Assembly (NCBI RefSeq): GCF_004359215.1
Contig: NC_090610.1
Coordinates: 11,628,809 to 11,692,808, forward strand
Direction: 5' to 3'
DNA: 64,000 nt
From: Bremia lactucae
Lineage: Eukaryota > Oomycota > Peronosporomycetes > Peronosporales > Peronosporaceae
Shown here: positions 1 through 11,345 of the stretch, piece by piece
Numbering within the stretch: the stretch's first letter is position 1
How the letters are laid out: every line of letters begins with the position of its first letter
Position numbers and translations under genes: made by a program
The notes under the pieces: model-generated
What the model was told of the DNA's origin: nothing
The model's input: only the letters and a program-made list of their open reading frames with translations
Databases searched by the model: none

Positions 1-1043
1 GCAGAACTCATGCGTCTCGCACGCTGGTTCTTGCCATCGCCCTTTGGGAAGGGAGTCCTCTTGCTGGGCATTTTTGCCCCAGCAGGGACCCTGGCATAGC
101 AGCGAGCCATCATATGGCCGCGCTTGCCGCATTTAAAACAGACCACGTCTGCATTGCCCAACTCCATAGGAGTGGCATCTGTCCTCTCGGCCGACGGCTT
201 ATACCAAGCTGTCGCCGAGGCACTGTTGTAGGATTGCTCCTCAACTAAGGCAATTTGGATTGCCTCTTCCATCGTCGACGGCACCTTTCTGAAAAGGGCC
301 TGTCGCGATGGGCCATGCCGTAGTCCGTTCATAAACGTGGGCACCTTAATGTGCTCCGGAATCGGACCTACGGTTATGGATGCGGACAGCGAGCGCATCT
401 CTTGCACATACTCTTGCAGAGATCGCTTCGCCTGTCGCGCCCCAAAGAAGCGCGCCTGAAGCAACACTTCGTTGTTCGGCGGCTGGTACATGGCGCGAAT
501 CTTATCCTTAAAGATCGCCCATGAGGGGAACGCTTTTCTGTCCGCCATAAGCGCCGAGTAAGCCCACTCTGAGGCCTTACCGCGCAGATGCGACATAGCG
601 TACGACACCATCCGGCTGTCGTCCTCGATGAGCTGGGCGACACCACATTGCTCCACGGCTAAAAGCCAGTGGACAATCGTGTGCGCCGCAGTTCCATCGA
701 ACTTGGGCGGGTCCATCCGAATGGGCCTCGGCTGATGCGGCCGGGCAGAGAGCATCTCAACAGTCCTGTTGAGAGCCTCGCTCCGAGCCTGCTCATGCCT
801 CAGCTCATCCTGAGTCTGAGTGACGGACTCCGCCGCAGCATGGCTCTGTGCCTCGGACGCGGCCCTCCGCTGTCCGAGCACAAATGCCTCAAACTGCTCC
901 AACTGAGCAACATGTTGCTCAGGAGGACTACCCAGGAGCCTGGCCAGGGCTTGTTCACCAAGTCCCTGCGCCATTAGCCCTGCCACCTCCCGATGATGTT
1001 CGGAGAGGTGGGGAAAATGAGCCCAATCAATGTTGAGGCTCAT
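1..1043 (-). CDS. gag: Ty3/Gypsy gag, family I, element A (open, 3' end off window)
   Basis: Read on the minus strand from the ATG at 1043, the frame stays open to the window edge, about 347 codons. It encodes a retrotransposon capsid-nucleocapsid polyprotein that packages element RNA. The middle is the gag core (RAMYQPPN, FFGARQAKRSLQEYV). A zinc knuckle with all four ligands, CFKCGKRGHMMARC, lies near 100-143. The start sits 43 nt after the PBS, as expected for the first ORF behind a 5' LTR. Its homologue in element B is broken, so this is the best preserved element reading frame here. Whether pol continues intact cannot be seen. Confidence 0.85.
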   Translation of the reverse strand, partial: MSLNIDWAHFPHLSEHHREVAGLMAQGLGEQALARLLGSPPEQHVAQLEQFEAFVLGQRRAASEAQSHAAAESVTQTQDELRHEQARSEALNRTVEMLSARPHQPRPIRMDPPKFDGTAAHTIVHWLLAVEQCGVAQLIEDDSRMVSYAMSHLRGKASEWAYSALMADRKAFPSWAIFKDKIRAMYQPPNNEVLLQARFFGARQAKRSLQEYVQEMRSLSASITVGPIPEHIKVPTFMNGLRHGPSRQALFRKVPSTMEEAIQIALVEEQSYNSASATAWYKPSAERTDATPMELGNADVVCFKCGKRGHMMARCYARVPAGAKMPSKRTPFPKGDGKNQRARRMSS

Positions 1044-1085
1044 CCTCACGTACACACGCAGAGATGCGGGTCGTGGGAAGGATTT

Positions 1086-1097
1086 CAAGTGCTACCA
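1086..1097 (-). other. Primer binding site, element A
   Basis: On the minus strand TGGTAGCACTTG begins two bases after the LTR end (CTACA). It would pair with a tRNA ending AAGTGCTACCA. Families II and III share the core of this PBS. Confidence 0.7.
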
Positions 1098-1099
1098 AG

Positions 1100-1652
1100 T
1101 GTAGGCGGGCACGTCGTAATGCGGCCACGCTCTACTTAGCACACACCCTAGCACAGCGAGGAAGCGGTTTGCACCTGCTTCTCTTGCGTGCAGTGAGGTA
1201 GTTGTGGTGGGCGCGCAAGCGACCTCACCCAACACACTAAGAACTCTGGTGAAGTGACGTCACGGGAGCGGTAATCCGTCTCCTCGTGCGCACTTACCAA
1301 GTAGGTAGTAAATTTCAGACTGATTTATATTTAATAGAATTAAATACAAATACCTATTTTTACCAATTAAAATGATATCTCTATAGATATCATTTAATAT
1401 GTATTGCGAGCGTATCTTTATAGATACCTCGCGTAACTGATGACGCTAGCCGTCATCATGGATGACGCTGGGCGTCATCCCTCCTAATGTGAATGCACCC
1501 ATGTGCATCACATCCACAAGGGTTGGTCACAAATGTGCACCACACCCGAGTGTTGGGTCTAATTACTATTATTTAGTAATTGACCATCCCCTTAAGTACC
1601 AAATGTACTTAATGGGGACTGTGTAACATTAGGGCAACTTTAGCCCGTTACA
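1100..1652 (-). mobile_element. Family I LTR (5' LTR of element A)
   Basis: This 553-bp LTR starts TGTAACGGGC at 1652 and ends CCTACA at 1100, read on the minus strand. Related copies are at 4382-4901, 33475-34005 and, diverged, 34774-35255. The half nearest 1652 is a run of short hairpins (see findings). It abuts the hAT relic, so element A probably inserted into hAT sequence. Confidence 0.85.
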
Positions 1653-1715
1653 ATAATCAACGCAAACTATTCATGATATCATCAATGCTAAAATCTTCTC
1701 CTATGCTATTAATAG

Positions 1716-3929
1716 CTAAAACTTGTTTTCGACATCATTTTCTGCATCAAGGTCACTAATACCGTTCTCATAGGATTCAAAGTCAAAGTATTCTTCCATC
1801 AAAGATACCTCATCAAGCTCAAAATTGACTTCCTCAAGCTCCTCGCATAATGGCTCAGTGGCAGTTTCTTGATCGTCAGCTATCTCAGTTTCATCATCAT
1901 CAAAAAATCCCATTGAAGAACATTCAGTGGTAGGTATCATTTTCCCTTTTCGGTCTTTGACCTTCTTCTATTTCCCAGCCTCCCCTTGTAGTTCATTGCG
2001 TAGCTGCATATTAAGGCGGCTAACTTCAAGGCGATATCTGGCCTTCGTCTTGACAAGCCCCAAACCTGAGAATTCCCTCTCACAAGCAGCTGCATGGGGC
2101 ACGATCGCACAAACTTATAGGGCAAAACGACGCAATATTGGGGAATTTCCGGTAAATTCTTGCCAAGATTGACGGACAGATTTCGCTTCTCTGAAAAATT
2201 TGGTTTTATTCAATAGGAGTGTCCTCATTTTGTTATTTATCAATTCATTAAATAAAAGGCCTGTTTCACGTTTGGTGCATTTCCACTTCTTGGCCAGTTC
2301 CAAATAAACTCTAATGAAGCTGTCCTCATTCATTTTTTTGAAAATGGCCACCTTGTTGAAAGTGGGAGGAAAGACCTGTCGAAATAAATTGGATCAGCAA
2401 ATTCTTTAACTCGCCTTCCAATTGCAGCAAGTACGTGCTCATTGAATCCAATAATCCCACATCCATTTTGATATTGTGTGGTGGTGTGGATAAATTCTTT
2501 CAAAACATCAGATAGACTACAGCTTTGAGCTTAAGGCGGTCAATGGCATCAATGACTGGCTTCAGAACTTTGATGAGGCTGAAATTATTTGCAAAATGAT
2601 GACGAATCATAATGGCGTTTCGTATTTCTGCATTTTTGATTGAAGGATATTCGATTTTAATGCTTTGCTCTAAACAATATCGAAATCCTTCTTCAAATGT
2701 TGATTCCCCAAGGTATACCTGGGCAAGAGAATACCATCGAGTTTCGCAAAAGGTGCTTAGGAATCGGGTCATACCTTTCGCCTTCTGCCATCTCTGCAGC
2801 GTATTTTTCCATATATGGGACGACGTGAAGAAATTAACCAGCTTTTGGTTTACTCGACAAGCTGGAATAACAGCTGCAAATCCTGCTATATCTTTCGCAA
2901 GGAGATTGAAGGCATGCAAACAGCAGCGAATAGATATGATATTGAGATACTCGTCTTGTACATCAATACGCATCTTTATCATTGCACGAGGGTTGTCGGA
3001 TACACATGCGATTGCTGATTGCATCTAACTACCGTTTCTTAGAACGGCCAACACCAGTTGTTCCTTTAAGGCCAAGGCTGTATGACGGTGACCAGGGGTC
3101 TGCAATACATGCCCTTCCTCCTCTTTCAATAGCATGAATGCATAGACAGAATTTCCGGATACGTCCATCAATCCATCCAGGCAACGGGTTAAATTTTCAT
3201 AAGTCGGTCGGAATGCCAGCTTTTACTGAAGGTGCTTTGAAAACATCTCCGTCAGAAGACGATTGCGTAGCATTTCACTGCTCGGCGAGCAATGGCTTGG
3301 AGAAAGTGTTTTAAAAAAAAAAATTACATTGATGTTGTCGGCAAAACTTAACGGAATATTGCCATAGATAATTGCTTGAAGGAATACCGAATGTAACTCC
3401 TCAGCTTTTGCCTGGGACAGTGGCTTGACAACCCAGCTGGCAACACTCAGTTTTATACGACGATGTTGTGCACTGGCATCTTCCCTTGTTGAACTGGACA
3501 CGCGACTCGCAGAAGATATACCAACATCTGAGGCGCTTTCGCAAATGGTATCTCCCTCATCAGAATCTACCACATCCGAGTGGCAGCGGCGATTCCGTTG
3601 GATGGCGGTGGTGGTTTCCTTAGCTACTTCCTGCAGGTGTAGCTTTTGTCTGCAATAGGGCAGTTCTCGCAACATAAAACATGCTGATTGAGCTTCTCTG
3701 AGTTTCCCTCTACTGCACTGGTGCAGTAGCCACACTTAGCACTGTAGCGGTTACCAGAGCCTTTGATGGTAGACCAGTAAAAATTTGCCATACGTGCACC
3801 TTGGGTGGGGATAAGGGCAGCAAAGCCATTTGGAGGAGGTGGGAGGGGCATGTTGCACGCGGGAGCAATGAGGGGAAGGGGAGGAGAATGAAGGCTTATA
3901 AATGTTTTGTTTCGCCTTAAAAAGGGCAA
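1716..3929 (-). pseudogene. hAT-superfamily transposase relic
   Basis: A decayed DNA transposase lies on the minus strand in several frames. Near 3740-3620 is a BED-type finger (CGYC, then HVLCCENC). At 3024-2500 an open stretch carries the conserved transposase segment with FLSTFCETRWYSLAQ. Near 2130-1965 is the hAT dimerisation segment, HAAACEREFSGLG followed by KTKARYRL. An acidic tail follows to 1716. Stops and frame changes separate the pieces, so it is dead. Terminal inverted repeats and target duplication were not found; the 3' flank appears cut by LTR 1100-1652. Superfamily is confident, family is not. Confidence 0.8.
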
Positions 3930-4381
3930 CTCAATATGGAAAGGGGCATGTCGGTATTCTGTACCCCCTTAAAAGGGCACGAAATATGGCAAGGGGCATA
4001 TTCAAGACTCTTGTTATAGGATTATTACTTGCCTATATATGCATACATATAATTTAAAAAAGAATTTAGATTTCAATCGCGCAATTGCTTTCTGTACGTA
4101 GATATGTTTTGGATACGTTGCAACAAATCGACGTGACGGGGATACAACTAGTAAGCACGAAGAAGCGCGCGATACAAGATTTGTAGCGGGGTAGCTCGTC
4201 ACATAATTATTATTACCTACACGAGGAAGAACAACGAACAACAAAGAATATAAAAGAACATAATCGTTATAGATAATATTGTTAATATTACCACACATGA
4301 AAATACCATTAGCCGTCATGTGACAGTTGCTCATCGGTTGATATGTGCCGTTAAATCAACCCATTGAATCGCTGCTAGAGG
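3930..4381. other. AT-rich spacer, no gene seen
   Basis: No convincing coding sequence. Two similar copies of about 40 bp, each a run of A followed by GGGCA and then GGGGCAT, lie near 3912-3948 and 3968-4000. They could be subterminal repeats of the adjacent hAT element. Confidence 0.4.
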
Positions 4382-4901
4382 TGTAACTGGCTACAGTTGC
4401 CCTATGTTACACGATCCCCGTTAAGTACACTTTGCGTACTTAAGGGGATGGTCAATTACTTAGGTAAAGTAATAAGACCCACCACTTGGGTGTGGTTCAC
4501 AATGTGACCCACCCTTGTGTATGTGATGCACCTGAGGGTATTCACATTAACGGGGATGACGGCTAGCGTCATTTACAACGAATTTGGAATAATATGCTCG
4601 CAATTCACATCAGTGCATATCTACAGAGATGGCATTGATGATTGGTTTAAAATAGGTTATATAATACGATTGAATATAAATCAGTCTGAAACTACTTCCT
4701 AGTTGACAAGTGCGCACGTAGAGCCAAATTACCGCTCCCGTCACGTCACTGAAGCTAAGATTTCTAGTTCGTAAGGTAGTTGGTTTAGGCACCCATTAAC
4801 TACCTCGCTGTACGTGAGAGAAGACGGTTAACCGCTTTCTCACTGTGCTTAAAAGGTGTGTGGTGGTAGTGCGTGGCAGCGATAAGTAGCGCCCGCCTAC
4901 A
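4382..4901 (+). mobile_element. Family I LTR (5' LTR of element B)
   Basis: Starts TGTAACTGGC and ends GCCTACA, 520 bp, followed by a PBS-like TTGGTGGCAC at 4903. It is about as far from LTR 1100-1652 as from LTR 33475-34005 by eye. Hairpin arms such as CCCCGTTAAGTAC/GTACTTAAGGGG are kept. No matching 3' LTR of element B was found. Confidence 0.8.
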
Positions 4902-4902
4902 C

Positions 4903-4914
4903 TTGGTGGCACTA
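4903..4914 (+). other. Primer binding site, element B
   Basis: TTGGTGGCACTA directly follows the LTR and differs from the element A PBS at the sixth base (A to G). Confidence 0.55.
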
Positions 4915-4957
4915 CTAGTCCTTCCCACGACCCGTCTGTCAAAGCGTGTCAGTGAGG

Positions 4958-5995
4958 ATGAGCATATCGATTGGGCTTATTTTCCCTACCTCTCCGAACA
5001 TCATCGGCAGGTGGCAGGGCACTTGGCGCAAGGACTTAGTGAGCAAGCCCTGGCCAGGCTCTTGGGCAGTCCTCCTGAGCAACATGTTGCTCAGTTGGAG
5101 CAGTTTGAGGCATTTGTGCTCGGACAGCGGAGGGCCGCGTCCGAGGCACAGAGCCATGCTGCGGCGGAGTCCGTCACTCAGACTCAGGATGAGCTGAGGC
5201 ATGAGCAGGCTCGGAGCGAGGCTCTCAACAGGACTGTTGAGATGCTCTCTGCCCGGCCGCATCAACCGAGGCCCATTCGGATGGACACACCCAAGTTCGA
5301 TGAAACTGAAGCGCACACGATTGTGCACTAACTGTTAGTTCTGGAGCAATACGGTGTTGCGCAGCTCATCGAGGACGACATCCGGATGGTGTCGTACGCC
5401 ATATCGCATTTACGCGCTAAGGCCTTAAAGTGGGCTTACTCGTCACTTATGGCGGACATTAAGGCGGACGTTAATCTGTTCCCATCGTGGGCGATCTTTA
5501 AGACAAAAATACGCGCCATGTACCAGCCGCCAAACGAACTACTGCTTCAGGTGCGCTTCTTTGGAGCGCGACAGGCGAAGCGATCTCTGCAAGAATATGT
5601 GCAGGAGATGCGCTCGCTGCTGGCGTCCATTAGTGTGGGTCCGTAACCAATATGCATTAAGGCGCCCTTTTCAAGAACGGATCACGGCACGGCCCATCGC
5701 GACAGGCCCTTTTTAGTAAGGTACCGTCGACGATGGGAGAGGCAATTCAAATTGCCTTAGTTGAGGCTAGGTATAAGCCATTGGCCGAGTGGTCGGATGC
5801 CACTCCCATGGAGTTGGCAATGCAGACGTAGTCTGCTTCAAGTGCCTAAAGTGCGGCAAGCGCGGCCATATGGTGACTCACTGCTATGCCAGAGTCCCTA
5901 GTGGGGCTAAGACGCGGGTGATGGCGAACCAGCGTGCTAGATGCGTAAGTTTTGCATCGACCGCTGAGAATTCGGGAAATGCAGGAGCGCAGTAG
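4958..5995 (+). pseudogene. gag: Gypsy gag, element B, frameshifted
   Basis: This is a homologue of the gag at 1043-1. The ATG at 4958 is followed at once by a frame change, so the N-terminal part is read in another frame (4873-5331), then 5386-5646, then the zinc knuckle CLKCGKRGHMVTHC near 5840-5885. At least two frameshifts and a stop separate the parts. It cannot yield a complete Gag. Confidence 0.8.
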
Positions 5996-6074
5996 GGGGA
6001 TGCCCTACTGGCGCGGATTCTAAGGCTACCCCTAAGTTCAGAGTTGTCGAACAATGGGTAGCATAGTCCCTGAG

Positions 6075-6560
6075 GTCTCGAAATTTCGGACCTCAACCTT
6101 GCTGGTCTGTAGCGCTCAAGTAAGAGGCTATGATTAGGTGATAACCCTCCTAGTGGATTCGGGTGCATCACAAATTTTTTAGAATTCGCTACTGTAAAAA
6201 AGAGACCGGCGATATTTGTGTCGCTTTGCGAGGATTGCGAGCGAGAAGAGACGACCGTTCGTGTAGTGAACGGCGCTCTCGTTACGTCTGAGGGAGTTCA
6301 GGTAGAACTCGCCTTCAGCTTTAGTGACTTCTCTTGAAAATAGAAGTTCACAGTGCTAGGCATGGAGAGTCCGTATGACCTCATCCTAGGCATGCCATGG
6401 TTGGCAAAACACCAATCATGAATAGACTGGCGTACACGCACAGTTGTGAACTCTGCTCAGGATACCAAAAGGAATGTGCTCCTGCCAGAAGCCTATGCAA
6501 CTGATGTCGTGTCAAACACATTTCAGGTGCGTTGACGGAATGTCAAACGTCACCAATTCC
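6075..6560 (+). pseudogene. pol: Gypsy protease, element B
   Basis: The aspartic protease active site LLVDSGAS is readable near 6147-6170. The later motif LGMPWLAKH lies near 6385-6412, followed by IDWR across a stop. In-frame stops, one directly after the active site (QIF then stop), show decay. About 680 bp of degraded linker separates it from RT. Confidence 0.65.
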
Positions 6561-7239
6561 TCCCCATCTCTTGGAGATTAGGGTATTGCAAAGGACGATG
6601 ACAAGTAGTCATGCATCCGAATGTCCTGCACAGAGCCAAAAGCCTGAGGCAGTATACAGCGAGCAGACAGGAAGTCAAACGTCGCATTACCCGGGCAGTG
6701 TCTAAAGTATGGTGCGGTTGAATGGGTGCTTTAGCAAGGAGAGCAACAGGACCTGCTTCCCAGTCAATGGTTGTGGTTACTCGAAGAACGAGTACCCGAC
6801 AGATAAGGACAATGAAAGGGAAGTCAAAATGAGTGACCTTTGGATCGGTCTCCAATTGAAGAGGACGGGCCTTCGAACGAGGTGTTTGAGGCCGTCGAAG
6901 ACAATACAGCGGAGGCTTCCCTTCAGTTGAGGTGCTCCAGCATGTCTTAAATCTACCGAGGAAATTTTAAAACTCCAGGAGTTGTCGTGGGATCTGTTCC
7001 TTGTCCAATCTAAAAAAAGAAAGATCTACGAAATAGTCAGACCAGTTCAGAAGAGAACTTTGTGGACAGTTGCTCGTCGTCTACACTGGACGAGAGCGTC
7101 CTAGAAACGGACAAAAAGAAACGGTCCCCGCTGCCCAAGAGTGCCTTGAGCGACAGTCCGTTCTTTGAGGATCTGTGGAAACATCGCGATTGTTCCCAGT
7201 AGAAGTGCCGAGCCGCCTACCAGCAGATAGGGGCATCGG

Positions 7240-8112
7240 TAAAAAAAATTGATCTCGAATCTGGCACCAAGTATTGTGTGACCAGGCAATGACCGTTGCC
7301 GAAAGAACAACTCGATTGTATCGATGAGTCCTTCGACAAGCAAGCCAAGGCGGGACATGTGCGTGAGAGCAAATCGCCTAACTGCAGCCCAACCTTTTGT
7401 TTGCGTAAAGCCGCAGGTGGAAGGCGCGTGGTTCATGCTTATAATAAGCTAAACACGGCGACCATACCAGCGCAAACGCCAATTTCGCGGAAAGATGTCG
7501 AGTTGAACTCCATAGAAATGTCAAAAATCTTTTCCGCGTTGGGTTCAAAGATGCTACTATCAGGTACTCATGAGAGAGTCTGATGTAGCCGAAACGGCAG
7601 TAAGCATCCCAAGCGGTATGCTTTGGAAGTGGCTTGTGATGCTTCAAGGTTTGAAAAACGCACCGGCGACATTTAACCGAGTGGTGGCTCACGTGATGCA
7701 TCAGCACCGTACCAACGCGCCCCATTAATTTGACGATGTATTCGTTCATATTAGGTCCGAGACGGGCCGAGTGTAATAGTCGCACAAGCGTGATTTAGAC
7801 GCTGTGTTGCAGACTTTAAAGGACGCCCAATTGTACGTCAACATGCAAAGTGCGTCATAGGGGTCCCGAGATACCTGGGTGAGCGGCATCGTAGGTACAC
7901 ATGGTGTACGAGCAGACCCAGACAAGGAAAAATCAGTAAAGGAATGGCCAATCCCACGGCATGTGAAGGATTTGCGCCAATTCCTAGGGCTTGCTAATTA
8001 CTTGCATAAGTATAGCAAGAATTATGCTGAGCGAACTAAGCCCTTGTCTGACCTCCTTAAAAAGGACGCAATATGGGTTTGGTTAAAGAACAAGACGAAG
8101 CGTTCAAATCAG
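7240..8112 (+). pseudogene. pol: Gypsy reverse transcriptase, element B
   Basis: RT blocks appear in order: GTKYCVTRQ near 7262, HVRESKSPN near 7360, VVHAYNKLNTATIPAQTPI near 7430-7480, and the thumb-connection block GLANYLHKYSKNYAE near 7990-8034. The catalytic box reads stop-FDDVFVH: the Tyr codon of YFDD is TAA at 7726-7728. Several frameshifts lie between blocks, so the domain is inactive. Confidence 0.8.
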
Positions 8113-8560
8113 TGAAGCAATCTTTTGAAGAGGCACCGGTCTTGGCATTGCCAGACGCGGATAAGCGCTTTAGCGACGTCTGCGATGCAAGTAATTTTGC
8201 AATCGACAGCGCGCTCATGCAGAAGAATGATGACGGTGTTGACCCTGTCATCTCTTATCAGTCCCGGCTTTTATAAACTTTGGAACTGAATTACCCTGTG
8301 CATAACAAAGAGCTACTTTCAATAAAGCATGCTCTTGTCAAGTTTCGTGTGCTTCTATTGGGCACCGAACCATTTGTGGTTTATACGGATCACGCATCAC
8401 TGCGGAGCGCAATAAACTCACCGCACCTCTTGCCTAGAATGGCAAGATGGCTCACATTCTTCTCTGAATTTAATTTCAAAGTTGAATATAAGCCGGGTAA
8501 GTCGAATGTCTTGGCTGACGCTTTATCGCGCAGACCAGACTTCGAGGTTAGACGCCAGCA
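8073..8560 (+). pseudogene. pol: Gypsy RNase H, element B
   Basis: The RNase H region reads VCDASNFAIDSALMQK, then after a stop near 8274 continues NYPVHNKELLSIKHAL, VVYTDHASLR and LADALSRRPDF. From 8408 the sequence becomes almost identical to element E. Confidence 0.8.
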
Positions 8561-9639
8561 AAATGTGTCTAGTGCAAAAGCACAATTTCAGCCGTCGACA
8601 TTGGCAGCCATGAAGGCATACCACGTGACGAGTTCATTAGCCTCTGAAATGAAAGAGAGCTACAGTCAAGACGACCATTGTCGCCTGCTGTTGGACCACT
8701 TTGGTCTACGAAAGGAAACCCTTCCGTCGCACCTGAAACCTAAGCTAAATCGCTTTAGCTACAGCGATGGCCTGTTATGGCATCAGCTGTCACCTTGTGA
8801 TCCCTTGAGGATCTATGTGCCTCATGACACAGATCTCAAGCAAATGATCCTTCACGAGCTCCATGATGCGCCATCTAGTGGGCATCTGGGCCGTGATAAG
8901 GCATTCTTTCGAGTGTCAGAGGAATCTTGGTGGCCACACCTATAGAGACGGGATGCCAACTATACTCGCTCTTGCGAACAGTGTCAGCGCATTAAGTCTG
9001 CACCGTTCAGCAGTCCGCCACCGAAGCCGCTACCAATTTAAAAAATTGTTGGAAGTCAGTAAGTCTGGACTTCATGTTTGGCATGCCGCCCGATCATAAG
9101 GGTCGGACAGGGCTAGTCGTCTTTGTAGACAGACTGAGCAAAATGGTGCATTTAGCACCATGTAAGACATCGATCACAGGCAAGGAGGCAGCTCTCTTGT
9201 TCCTGGATCATGTTTACCGACTACACGGGATGCCCGAGTCCATAATATCGGACCGGGATCCACGTTTTACGTCTGGTTTTGGGTACATGTGTTCGAGCTT
9301 CTAGGTAGCAAGCTCCACATGTCGACCGCAGATCATCTTCAGACCGATGGCCAAACAGAACGTGCAAATCGGGTCGTGGCGGATGTCTTACGCACTATAG
9401 TAACTCCCAAAGAGTGGAGCAAGCAATTGCCCTTTGTGAGTTCGCTATAAATAAAAGTGTGTTCGCCAGTACGGGTGAGACACCGTTTTATATTAACGGA
9501 CTGCGCCATCCTCGGATGCCAGTCTCGTTTGTGCGCAGCCCGAGTCTTAGTGGAGGAGGGCCCCTCACTATGCTCGGTGTGAAGAGGGACATAGTTTCGA
9601 CAATATGACGATGACCCGCGAGGGTATCATCTCAACGAC
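8560..9639 (+). pseudogene. pol: Gypsy integrase, element B
   Basis: The zinc-binding part reads HELHDAPSSGHLGRD and, in another frame, CEQCQRIKS. The catalytic core is split: GLVVFVDRLSKMVHLA and SIISDRDPRF near 9110-9270, then after a frame change HLQTDGQTERANRVV near 9330-9375. Stops at 8943, 9302 and 9448 break it. The element E copy shares nearly all of these lesions. Confidence 0.8.
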
Positions 9640-10665
9640 GAAACTTGCCTTAGTGACCCTGCCGGGTTGGCAGTGGTCAGTATGTAGTCACGGCAAGGAA
9701 TGCATGTGCTCTCACACAATAGCGATGTTTCGTTGCTTACAACTACGTCCTACGAACGATTCCGGCGATGTCATAGGCGAGTTGAATGCTAAAAGCCTGA
9801 GCGAGGCTTAACACTTTGTGGATGAGCGATTAGCCATCCCACGAAAAGTCCGTGACCGTGGCGCAACGGCAAGCGCACAAGATAAACAAAAGAATGCTGA
9901 CTGAAATGGTCGCAAAAATAATGAATGCTTAAGTGTTCGACATAAAGTACTGTTAAGTACTGTTACTCTACCTAAAATCGCAATTTTTGTACTACCTGGG
10001 GGTACTTAAAATTATTGCTACGTTACATTGGGCCATTTACTGTGGTCGAGAAGGTCAAAGACCTAAATTATAGGCTCACCCTCCCGCCATATATGAAGAT
10101 GCACCCCGTCTTTTACGTGGGTCGTCTCAAACGGTATGTGGACCCAGATGAGGTCACATATTCCCATCAGTCTAAGGAGACTGTTGGTGACACCGACCAT
10201 GGGTTCAGTATTAAACAGATGGGGGAAATGAGGAAGGCGAAAGACTTGCCTCCGACCTTCTCTTCCCATGAGAACGTAACGGACTCGGAGAGCGAGAGAT
10301 ACCACGCGCGTAATACGGTTCCTCAGCATTAACTTCTTAAAGATGTCCAGCCGAAGTTTCAAGCGTTCGTAACCCTGACGATTTTTCGCGCGAGCATCAT
10401 GAAGCCGAGGTCAGTAGCAAGACTTGACCCTCGAAATCCCCAATGCGTCGTTCAGCAGCGCTTAATGCCTGCAACTGAACGATCGCGGGAAAGGCAGCAG
10501 CGATTATGTGGGCAAAATCGCCACTCCTATCGAGCGCCGCCTGCACTGATTGGATGCGGATGGGAATCAACGCTTCCTTGCTAAAAGTTTGCTTGCCCAC
10601 CGCTCCGTGAGGAAGAAGCATCAAATCCTCGTCCAGTGGAGAGGATACCCGAAAATTCACCATGT
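9640..10665 (+). pseudogene. pol: Integrase C-terminus and chromodomain-like tail, element B
   Basis: An open stretch at 10015-10332 carries the GPY/F-type motif YIGPFTVVEKV and the block HPVFYVGRLKRYVDPDE. A chromodomain-like segment follows around 10530-10660, ending near a block like the ILVQW-GY of element E. Chromodomains on Gypsy integrases bias insertion into chromatin. Recognition of the chromodomain is moderate because frames change within it. Confidence 0.6.
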
Positions 10666-10793
10666 CTTGTCAAAGCCTTAAAGTTGACTTAGTGACAAAC
10701 AAGCCGGGCTTGCATTCACGTCCCATACCATTAAGCACAGAGGTCTTTGTAACTAAGCCCTGTTTATCCTCTCCTCCTAATGGTTTACCGACC

Positions 10794-11345
10794 CTAGTTC
10801 TTCCCCAGTAGACCGCCCGGCCCCACTCGGCGTTTCCCGCACCGTACAGCTTTCTGGTATAAGGTGGGATTGATGCTTCGAGCTTTGCGCGAATTGCGCA
10901 ACGGACAAGCCGGGCGCAAGTGCTTAGTGCTTTCTCGCATATAACATCTACGATGTTTGAATGCTATTCCACAGCTTTTCTTCTCCTTACTAATAGACAA
11001 ATCTGATGCGCTCGACGGGCTTTCCAATATTTCTGCGTACCAACGCGAGAGGACTTAAAGTCGAACTCAGCGCGTAACCCCATGGCAATTGCCGCTTCTA
11101 AAGTAACGGGATGAGATTGGTACAATTCCGTTTGGGCAACCCCCGCATTAAGGTCTTCCATTATGAACGAATAATTTAACCACTTCTTGCCCTCGGCCTT
11201 GATGTATAGCGGCAAAAAGAGCTCTTAACTCCTGGGCGTAGTCTCCTAGGATCGGTCTACCCTGACGAGCCGCTAAATATCGTGATCGTGTGCGAGAAAT
11301 CTGATTAGATGGGACAAACATGCTAGTCAGATGATGTTTTGGCAA
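10794..11345 (-). pseudogene. gag: Gypsy family IV gag, C-terminal half
   Basis: The minus strand carries a Gag type different from families I-III: FVPSNQISRTRSRYLAARQG, DYAQELRALFAAIHQG, then DLNAGVAQTELYQSHP and AEFDFKSSR. Frame changes are present. It is fused at 11345 to the antisense-type ORF fragment upstream. The matching N-terminal half lies in opposite orientation at 12495-12735. Confidence 0.65.

Noticed and set aside
374..646. Arg-rich minus-strand ORF of 90 residues
   Set aside because: It is an out-of-frame shadow of the open gag of element A on the same strand.
669..1036. Two plus-strand ORFs opposite the gag of element A
   Set aside because: Antisense shadows of a GC-rich gag; the same pattern recurs at 4939-5328 opposite the element B gag.
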